The notes under the pieces were generated by a model. It was not told the origin of the DNA, searched no databases, and saw nothing but the letters and a program-made list of their open reading frames with translations. Positions 1 through 6,346 of a stretch of DNA of 13,114 nt are shown piece by piece. Location of the stretch: the NCBI GenBank assembly GCA_003231035.1, contig QIHU01000187.1, forward strand, positions 1 to 13,114, given 5' to 3'. Position numbers and translations under genes: made by a program. This DNA is from Acidobacteriota bacterium (GTDB lineage: Bacteria; Acidobacteriota; Thermoanaerobaculia; Multivoradales; SZUA-115). Within the stretch, counting starts at the first letter, position 1. Each line of letters begins with the position of its first letter.

Positions 1-773
1 CCGCCGCGCAACACCCGGTAGTCTCCGGGGCCTGCATTGAGTGGATTGCGCTCTGGTGCCTTGGCGTACCACTGGCTGTCATAGACGTCTTGGCACCACT
101 CGTAGACGTTACCGGTCATGTTGAAGGCGCCGTAGGGCGAAGCTCCGGCGGCGCAGCAGTCGACCGGCGCCGTCGACTCCTTAGCGATCGGGTGGCCTCG
201 CCAGATGGCTCGCTCCTCGCTCACCGGCTCGTTACCCCACGGGTACAGTCTGCCGTCGGTTCCCCGAGCCGCCTTTTCCCACTGCGCTTCACTGGGCAAC
301 CGTTTGCCAACCCAGGCGGCGTAATCCACCGCGTCCTGCCAGTTGACCTCGACCACCGGATGGTTGTCCAGAATCCCCCAGCTCGGCGCTTCCGGCATCG
401 GATACCGCGAATTGGTGGCTTTGCTATAGGGCAGGCCGGAAAGCTTCCATTGCCGCCAGGAGGCTTCGTACTTGTCGATGTAGTAGCCATCGAGCCAAAT
501 CTGGCGCACCGGCTTCTCATCGGCGGGACCGAAATCGCTGCCCAACTGAAACTTGCCGGCGGGGACGAAGACCATCACCGACCGGTCCTTTTTCCACAAG
601 TAGTCGCCTTCGGCCTCGGCTCGCACCAGACCCGCGGGCATCGTCTCGCCGTGCCAACCTGTCCGCTGCGGTTCCGCCGCCATCGCCACGGCCGACAGAC
701 TCAACATCCCGGCCGCCAGGCCGGCGAGGACGACCCACGCAAACCGCTGGCGTTGGGTAGCTTGCCTCTTCAT
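1..773 (-). CDS. Exported FGE/SUMF1-domain protein (NirV/PvdO-like), C-terminus outside window
   Basis: 257 codons are visible; the frame stays open to the window edge, so the C-terminus is missing. The ATG at 773 is preceded by GAGGAG 10 nt upstream (784-789). Residues 1-32 form a Sec signal peptide (basic start, hydrophobic core, AMA cleavage site). From residue 66 the formylglycine-generating-enzyme/sulfatase-modifying-factor fold follows: MVFVPAGKFQLGS (67-79), YYIDKYEAS (97-105), HPVVEVNWQDAV (138-149), KRLPSEAQWEKAARG (157-171), YPWGNE (177-182) and MTGNVYEWCQD (219-229). The copper-binding Cys pair of true FGE lies near the C-terminus and cannot be checked here, so catalysis is unknown; many bacterial members are non-catalytic or modify other proteins. 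C206-C207 are adjacent and unusual. NirV, a protein of this domain family, is encoded next to copper nitrite reductase nirK, a precedent for pairing with the copper oxidase upstream. A terminator separates the two, so it probably has its own promoter. Confidence 0.87.
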   Translation of the reverse strand, partial: MKRQATQRQRFAWVVLAGLAAGMLSLSAVAMAAEPQRTGWHGETMPAGLVRAEAEGDYLWKKDRSVMVFVPAGKFQLGSDFGPADEKPVRQIWLDGYYIDKYEASWRQWKLSGLPYSKATNSRYPMPEAPSWGILDNHPVVEVNWQDAVDYAAWVGKRLPSEAQWEKAARGTDGRLYPWGNEPVSEERAIWRGHPIAKESTAPVDCCAAGASPYGAFNMTGNVYEWCQDVYDSQWYAKAPERNPLNAGPGDYRVLRG

Positions 774-888
774 CACCGTTGCACTCCTCTACTACGTTTC
801 AACTCGTGCCACTTGGGCCCGTGGATCGAGCAGACCCTCAGGCCGGGAAAGGCAGAGTTTAACCGACCCCAGAACTAGGAAGACATAG

Positions 889-921
889 AAAAAGGGCCCG
901 GGCACCGAAGCACCCGAGCCC
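889..921 (-). terminator. Rho-independent terminator with cUUCGg loop
   Basis: Read on the minus strand, starting 16 nt after the oxidase stop codon, a GC-rich stem (GGGCTCGGGTG paired with TGCCCGGGCCC, with three G-U pairs) is capped by C-TTCG-G and followed at once by TTTTT (plus-strand 889-893). This is a textbook intrinsic terminator. It ends the oxidase transcript and insulates the FGE-domain gene that begins about 115 bp further on. Confidence 0.9.
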
Positions 922-936
922 CAATCGGTAGGCAGG

Positions 937-3900
937 CTACGGACCGACGGCGCGGGTGGTCACACCGCCACCCGCGGACAGCACGCAGACCTCGCTAGGC
1001 AGGGTGGCCACTTCCTGTTCGAAGCGCCAGACACCGCTACCGATGTCGACCGATGCCCGGCCGAGGTACTGACCTCGGCAGCGGTTATCGGTGGAACCGC
1101 CAGCGTAGACATCGACCCAAGGGGCGGTATCGCCAGCTGGCCGTGGCGTGTTGAGGCCGTCGATCGACAGCACGCTGCCGCGGCCCGACTTCAGCGTCGT
1201 CGACGCCATTTCGAGCAGTTTGACCGCGTCGCCGCCAGCCGACTTGCCATCCTCGGTCACCCGCAGCATGTTCCACATACCACCCTCGAGGAACGGCTGG
1301 CGCCGGTCGAGGAAGAGGTAATCGCCTGGTGCTTGGATGTCGCCACCGGCACCGCCGACGAAGTGCAGGTTGAGGCTCATTCCCGGCACCAGCACGTCGT
1401 TGAACACCTGCTCGGAGCCGGCCATGTTCGGTTCGAGGAGATAGCGGTGGCCTTCCAGGGTCGGTAGATGCACCTGGTTGCCCCAGGGCTGAGAGACCCG
1501 ATAGACCATCGGTGTACCCGCCGGCACAGTCACCACATGGCGCGGATCGCCATGCAAGCTCGACTTGAAGACGTCGGCCCGGTTACCGCTCAGGTTGCGC
1601 AGTCGCAACGGCTCGAAGCTGTAGCTGATGCCGTTGAAGTTCTCAACATCCTCAGGGTACGGCATGGTGTTCTGCCCAATTCGACGATCCTGATCGTTGA
1701 ACAGAGCGATGAATTCCCGAGTGACCACCCCGTCGGTGACGATATCGGCCTGGATCCCGGTGCCGCCACCGGGTAGCGGTGCCAGCGAGCCCGGCCGCCG
1801 GTACTCGGAGCCTTCCGGCTCGATCACGATGCCCGCGAAGGCACCCTTTTCGACCGAATCGATATCCGCCAGGTTGAGGCCGATCACGATACCCAGCTCA
1901 CGATCGGCGTAGTACTCAAAGATCCGGCCAGTGCCTGGCGGCACGGTCGAGTCGAAGTTGTAGCCAATCGCGCCACCGTAGGAAGTCTGAGGATCGAATA
2001 GAAGTTCACCGATCGACAACGAGGCGTTGTGATCCGTGCGCTGGTTACGAAGACCGATCCGCAGACAGTCGCCTGCGTTGGCGCGCAGCACCAAAGGCAG
2101 ACGGGTCCTGCGGCTCGGTTGACCCGCTAAGTGATACGCCACGCCGGTGACATCCGGTGCCGCGCGGTCGTTGTAGATGATCTCTTGGTTGCGAGCGACC
2201 ACCCGATAGAAGCGAACCGGAGCGTCGGCCGGACAAGCCTGGCCGATACCGCCCGTGGACCTTGGCGGAGCCTCACCCGTGCGAGTGAGCTGCGGGAAGC
2301 CAGCGCCTCCCGGCGGCGCACCAAGACCCGGCAAGGGCTGGAGCGAACTCTGCTGGGTGTCATGGACTCGCAACAGTCCCCAGGCGCCCGACTCGAAGTC
2401 ACGACCCAAGGTGCTGTAGTAGAGGAAGTCACCCGGGAAGCCACCTGGACCCCCCGCGCCACCTTCGAGCGACCAGTCGAAGCGCTCGGAGATGCCGATG
2501 AAGCCGGCGTCGCGCGTGTCGCTCTCCGCGGTGTTTCGCTCACTCTGGAAACGGTGTCCGGTGAAGCGAACTCCACCGACCCGCTCGACCAGCCCCATGC
2601 CTCGAATGACCACGGGATCGCCAACGTAAGCTCGCGGCATCGGCGTGTGCGGATCGCCGTGGGTCACCGACGAGAAGCGGTGTTCCGCTTTGCCTTCGCG
2701 TAGACGCCAAGGCTCGGCGCGGAGGTTGATCGTACCGCCGCCCAGGGTGAACGGCCGTTCCACCGGGCTGTTGTTGTGGAGGTAGAGGACAAACTCGCGG
2801 AAGGAGCCGTCCACGTTGTGGGCTACCGGGTTGCCACCGGCGGTCGGGTCGACGTGAATGTCGGCCAAAGCGCCCGAGCGAATCGGCGAGCCGGTGGTCG
2901 GGTCGTGGTAGGTCGAGCCTTTCGGTTCCACGATGTGGGTACCGAACAAGCCGTGATCCCAGTCCTTGAACTCGACATGCTGGTGGAAGAAGACGGTGCC
3001 GAAGTCGACATCCGAGTACCACTTGTAGCGCACAAACTCGACTCCGACCGCTTCGGATGCCGAATGGTTGTTGTCCAGCGGTCGATCCAGGGTAATCGAG
3101 TTGGCGGTCAACCCGGTGATCTTCCGCACCTCGGTGCAGGGCTTCGGTTGGCCAGCGGCGGTGGTGCCGCAAGTACCTTCGCCCAAACCGATCCCCAACC
3201 AGATGCCTTCGCGCAACCGGTTGGTGTGGTTCACCGAGAGGACCGTCGAACCCGCCGAGGCCGAAGCCGTCAGGGTGCGCCCTTCGCTCTCGATCGGGCG
3301 CATCGACTGTTCGTACGACATTCCGGTGATCACACCGTCAGAAGCCTGGGTGTCGAACTGCACGAAGTGAGTGTGTATGTTGACCTTGGAGAAGTCGCTG
3401 TTGAGCGGACCGTCGGGAATCCGGTTGGTCAAGATCAGCTCGACGCAATCACCCACGTTCGAGCGGATGGTCAGCGGCTGAGCTTCTTTGCTCCCGGCGC
3501 GGATGGCCTGCTCATCTTCGTTCAAGACGAAGATCATGCCGTCTGGATCCGCTCTGTCGGCGGTCACCTGAATGGGCAGTGTAATGGCGCTGACCGGGTA
3601 GAACCGATCCACCGGGTTGCCCACATTGACCGAAGCGGCGACGCCGTTGCGGGCGCAGAGGCCATCCAACCGCCCTTCCTTCATCTCCTCGCCCAGCCAG
3701 GGTGCACCACTGTGGCGAGCCGTGAAGGGCGGCCTGGAGCCGGCGTGCGGCCTAAAGAGAGGGTAGGTGTATCGACCGTTCTTGGGGTTGAACAAGACCT
3801 CCGGTCTGACGCCAGGAGTCTCGGCGATGTATCCCGAGAACAGAAAATCGGACTCCGGCTCGCCCAGCACCTTGAGAGTGGCGCCAGCGCCGGTCGTCGT

Positions 3901-6213
3901 CCAGTCCCAAACGGTCGCGTCGCCGTTGTCGAGCGGTGCGCCAGGCGGCGGCAACATCTGCTCGATCCAAGCCAAGAGGCCCATCTGGGTGGACGGATCG
4001 GTCAACTCGGCGTCGGCGACCAATACCTTACCGTCAACGCTCAGACCGAGGAGCTCCGAGGCTGAGACACCGGCCTCGGGTGGAGCTGGCGGGATCAGCG
4101 CGTTGCTGGGGTTCTGGAACAGCGCCGGGACCACCGCCAGCGGGTAGCCCGCCAGGTTGGTCTCCTCGGTTTGTTCAGTGCCGTAGACCCGCCAGAAGGA
4201 CCACATTCCAGCGAGGTAGTGATGGCCGATGTGGCAGTGGAAGAGGAAATCGCCGACGCCTTGCTGGCAGCCACCCGCGCCACACTCGTGCTCGAGGTTG
4301 TAGCTGGTGCCCGGTCCAATCGACTGCGAGTCGAGGTGGATCGAGGTCAGGTTCGGGTCGGGAATTTTGGTGAGACCTTTCCAGAAGTCGTTGTTCGGAT
4401 CGGCATTCGGGTTACGACGCCAGCGGTCGCCACCACCGTGCAAGTGGTGAACGTGGAAGACTTCGCTACCACCGTGCACCAGTCGTGTCTTGACACCCTC
4501 GCCGACGTAGGAGCGCGGCGTCGGCGTCGCGGGATCGCCGAACATGTAGGATCCATAGCCCTGCGACTTGCCGTGCTTGGTCTTGTCATTGTTGATCTTC
4601 TTGTCGAGTTCAAGCCGTCGGCGGAAGGGCTCACTGCGATAGTTGAGCGCCCGAGCCGCGGGCCGGTAAACCCCGGCCACTTCGTCGACCAGGGGAATCT
4701 TCTTGTTGTCCTGGTCGCGGATGTCGGTGAAACCTTCATCCCCGATCTCATGGTAGAAGAGGACGAATTCCCGGAAGTTCTTGCCATCCGGTCGGTTGCC
4801 CGCGTTGGGATCGACGATGATCGCTTCCCAGTTGCTGCCAGTCACCGTATCCAAGGGCTCACCGGTCTCGACGTCGAGATAGGTGGCTCCCGCCGGCTCG
4901 GCGACGATGGCACCGAAGAGGCCCATGTTCTGCTGCTGGCGTCCGGCGCCGTGGCTGTGGAAGTAGTAAGCGCGCTCGGCGTTGGGATCGCGCGGGATGG
5001 GAATCTCATAGGTCACCGTCTGGCCCGGGTAGGAGTAGCTGTCCGGGTTGTTGCCCACCGCGCCTCCCGCGTTCATCGCCGTGTGGGAGAGACCGAGCAG
5101 ATGCATCGAGACGGGCTCGTCCGTGTCCAAACGGTTGGTGAGGTTGACCCGCAGGCAGTCACCGAGGTTGGCGCGCAGGACGATCGGCTGAATCAGATCC
5201 TTGCGCAAGCCGTAGGAGACGCGAGTCACGTCTAGAGACTCGGGCATGGCGCGGTCCGCCGCCAGGTCGTCCTCGAACTGGCGTAGCGCCGGCAAGTTGG
5301 CGTCCAGGACGTACATGTAGGCACCATTGACGTGATCGCCCCAGCGGTTGAGGGTCATGGTCAGGTTGATCGCGGAAACGTCGTACTGTTTGACTTCGCC
5401 GCCGTCGGTGCAGGCGTTGAACGCGATACCGGTCTGCGCGTCCGCGGTACCGACATGGCCTGGCTCACCAGGAACGCCGCCGAAGCAGAAGAGGGCGATC
5501 AACCCGATTGCCGCCACCGCCGCCAAACGGATGGGTCGCAAAGTCCAAGAAGCCAGCGCTTGAGCCGGCGCCCAGGAGGCGTTCCTCAGCCGCTTTCGGC
5601 TAGCCAGCAACAGGCCCAAAAGCAGTAAAGGCAGGAAGGCAGCCAGCTGTATTAGGGTGTCGTTAAAACCAGCGCTGAGCCTCGCGATGGCGGTGACGCC
5701 GAAGTTCTGGTAGCCGTCGCGCGCCAAACTCGGGTTACGCACCGAGCCCAGCGAACATAGCTGAGTCGCTTCGCGAATCGTCAAATCGGAGCGCACCACC
5801 GTGGTCTGTACCTCGGCCAGCGAGATGCCGTAGGTGGTACCCATCCAGTTGTGCGCAATGTCGCGCACCGAGTTCCAAGGCAGGATCACCGTGGCGAAAA
5901 GCAGGGCCATAACGCCAGCGATGCCGAGCAGGCCAGCGCCGTTGTCGCGCTTGAGACCGAGCCGGCGAACCAACGGCAGACCGAGCCCTAGAACGAGGGC
6001 GATCAGCGGCACGACGATGGCTAGGTCGAGCGCCATATGGATAGCCACGCCGCCGAGGATCCAGTCAACCTCGGGGTTGAGCAGGGTGTTGAGAAAATAC
6101 TCCCAGCCAACGACTGCCAACGGCAATCCCAAAGCCAGGGCGAAGTACTGAAGCCACCGTCCGCGCCGTGGGGCGGGCGATTGGGCCTCGATTGCACTCG
6201 AGCGGTTGTTCAT
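937..6213 (-). CDS. Membrane-anchored six-cupredoxin-domain multicopper oxidase (MnxG-like)
   Basis: 1758 aa. The ATG at 6213 is chosen because GAGGAG lies 9 nt upstream; an in-frame TTG at 6237 would include that site. Five transmembrane helices are likely (about 21-40, 53-79, 94-112, 187-204, 229-246). Basic loops after helices 2 and 4 place the long C-terminal part in the periplasm. That part is three tandem two-cupredoxin units (about 268-677, 853-1285, 1327-1655), each opening with Cys...YxVxA...NxGDC (C268/C353, C853/C923, C1327/C1383). Copper ligands: H587-H590-H592 and H659-C660-H661 with H665 and M670 in domain 2 (type 1 Cu plus half the trinuclear site); H947-T-H949 and H1077-Q-H1079 in domain 3. 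Domain 1 keeps H419-S-H421 only; domains 4-6 have lost the motifs (YST and LDR replace HCH). Six-domain bacterial oxidases include the Mn(II) oxidase MnxG; laccase- or ferroxidase-like activity is equally possible. The C-terminal module (C1712/C1743) matches the upstream partner. Multicopper oxidase is sure; substrate is inferred. Confidence 0.95.
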   Translation of the reverse strand: MNNRSSAIEAQSPAPRRGRWLQYFALALGLPLAVVGWEYFLNTLLNPEVDWILGGVAIHMALDLAIVVPLIALVLGLGLPLVRRLGLKRDNGAGLLGIAGVMALLFATVILPWNSVRDIAHNWMGTTYGISLAEVQTTVVRSDLTIREATQLCSLGSVRNPSLARDGYQNFGVTAIARLSAGFNDTLIQLAAFLPLLLLGLLLASRKRLRNASWAPAQALASWTLRPIRLAAVAAIGLIALFCFGGVPGEPGHVGTADAQTGIAFNACTDGGEVKQYDVSAINLTMTLNRWGDHVNGAYMYVLDANLPALRQFEDDLAADRAMPESLDVTRVSYGLRKDLIQPIVLRANLGDCLRVNLTNRLDTDEPVSMHLLGLSHTAMNAGGAVGNNPDSYSYPGQTVTYEIPIPRDPNAERAYYFHSHGAGRQQQNMGLFGAIVAEPAGATYLDVETGEPLDTVTGSNWEAIIVDPNAGNRPDGKNFREFVLFYHEIGDEGFTDIRDQDNKKIPLVDEVAGVYRPAARALNYRSEPFRRRLELDKKINNDKTKHGKSQGYGSYMFGDPATPTPRSYVGEGVKTRLVHGGSEVFHVHHLHGGGDRWRRNPNADPNNDFWKGLTKIPDPNLTSIHLDSQSIGPGTSYNLEHECGAGGCQQGVGDFLFHCHIGHHYLAGMWSFWRVYGTEQTEETNLAGYPLAVVPALFQNPSNALIPPAPPEAGVSASELLGLSVDGKVLVADAELTDPSTQMGLLAWIEQMLPPPGAPLDNGDATVWDWTTTGAGATLKVLGEPESDFLFSGYIAETPGVRPEVLFNPKNGRYTYPLFRPHAGSRPPFTARHSGAPWLGEEMKEGRLDGLCARNGVAASVNVGNPVDRFYPVSAITLPIQVTADRADPDGMIFVLNEDEQAIRAGSKEAQPLTIRSNVGDCVELILTNRIPDGPLNSDFSKVNIHTHFVQFDTQASDGVITGMSYEQSMRPIESEGRTLTASASAGSTVLSVNHTNRLREGIWLGIGLGEGTCGTTAAGQPKPCTEVRKITGLTANSITLDRPLDNNHSASEAVGVEFVRYKWYSDVDFGTVFFHQHVEFKDWDHGLFGTHIVEPKGSTYHDPTTGSPIRSGALADIHVDPTAGGNPVAHNVDGSFREFVLYLHNNSPVERPFTLGGGTINLRAEPWRLREGKAEHRFSSVTHGDPHTPMPRAYVGDPVVIRGMGLVERVGGVRFTGHRFQSERNTAESDTRDAGFIGISERFDWSLEGGAGGPGGFPGDFLYYSTLGRDFESGAWGLLRVHDTQQSSLQPLPGLGAPPGGAGFPQLTRTGEAPPRSTGGIGQACPADAPVRFYRVVARNQEIIYNDRAAPDVTGVAYHLAGQPSRRTRLPLVLRANAGDCLRIGLRNQRTDHNASLSIGELLFDPQTSYGGAIGYNFDSTVPPGTGRIFEYYADRELGIVIGLNLADIDSVEKGAFAGIVIEPEGSEYRRPGSLAPLPGGGTGIQADIVTDGVVTREFIALFNDQDRRIGQNTMPYPEDVENFNGISYSFEPLRLRNLSGNRADVFKSSLHGDPRHVVTVPAGTPMVYRVSQPWGNQVHLPTLEGHRYLLEPNMAGSEQVFNDVLVPGMSLNLHFVGGAGGDIQAPGDYLFLDRRQPFLEGGMWNMLRVTEDGKSAGGDAVKLLEMASTTLKSGRGSVLSIDGLNTPRPAGDTAPWVDVYAGGSTDNRCRGQYLGRASVDIGSGVWRFEQEVATLPSEVCVLSAGGGVTTRAVGP

Positions 6214-6222
6214 TTCCCCATT

Positions 6223-6228
6223 CTCCTC
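6223..6228 (-). promoter_or_regulatory. Ribosome binding site of the oxidase gene
   Basis: GAGGAG on the minus strand, 9 nt before the ATG at 6213. It lies inside the longer TTG-started reading frame, so it decides for the downstream ATG and removes eight residues from the longest ORF. Confidence 0.8.
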
Positions 6229-6292
6229 TCCGGTCAAACCGGAATCATCTGTCTGTGTGATTTCAAAAGCATCAGATATAGGAATCCCCTAG

Positions 6293-6315
6293 GGGTGGCC
6301 TCTAGGAGGCCACCC
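6293..6315 (-). promoter_or_regulatory. Intercistronic hairpin between the partner and oxidase genes
   Basis: A perfect 10-bp inverted repeat (GGGTGGCCTC / GAGGCCACCC) with a 3-nt loop lies 31 nt after the stop codon of the 831-aa protein and about 80 nt before the oxidase start. No T-run follows on either strand, so it is not a standard intrinsic terminator. It could protect the 3' end of the upstream message, act as a processing site, or partly stop transcription so that the partner is made in excess of the oxidase. Confidence 0.7.
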
Positions 6316-6346
6316 TGGGACGATCGTCTGGATCGCTACCGCTCTT

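Noticed and set aside
90..878. Plus-strand open frame of 262 codons at the left end
   Set aside because: It lies opposite the FGE-domain gene, which has a signal peptide and domain motifs; Arg/Pro/Gly-rich translation typical of antisense frames.
2776..4065. Long plus-strand open frame (429 codons) inside the oxidase gene
   Set aside because: It is antisense to the oxidase coding sequence, has no ribosome site and no recognisable domains. The minus-strand frame carries clear copper motifs, so this is a GC-rich shadow frame.
937..6213. Oxidase as a frameshifted fusion of several smaller oxidase genes
   Set aside because: The frame is continuous through all three units with consistent linkers, a single start, and a terminator only at the end; the repeats have diverged in the way of an old domain concatenation.
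6214..6237. Longer oxidase start at a TTG
   Set aside because: The extra codons overlap the GAGGAG ribosome site that serves the ATG at 6213.
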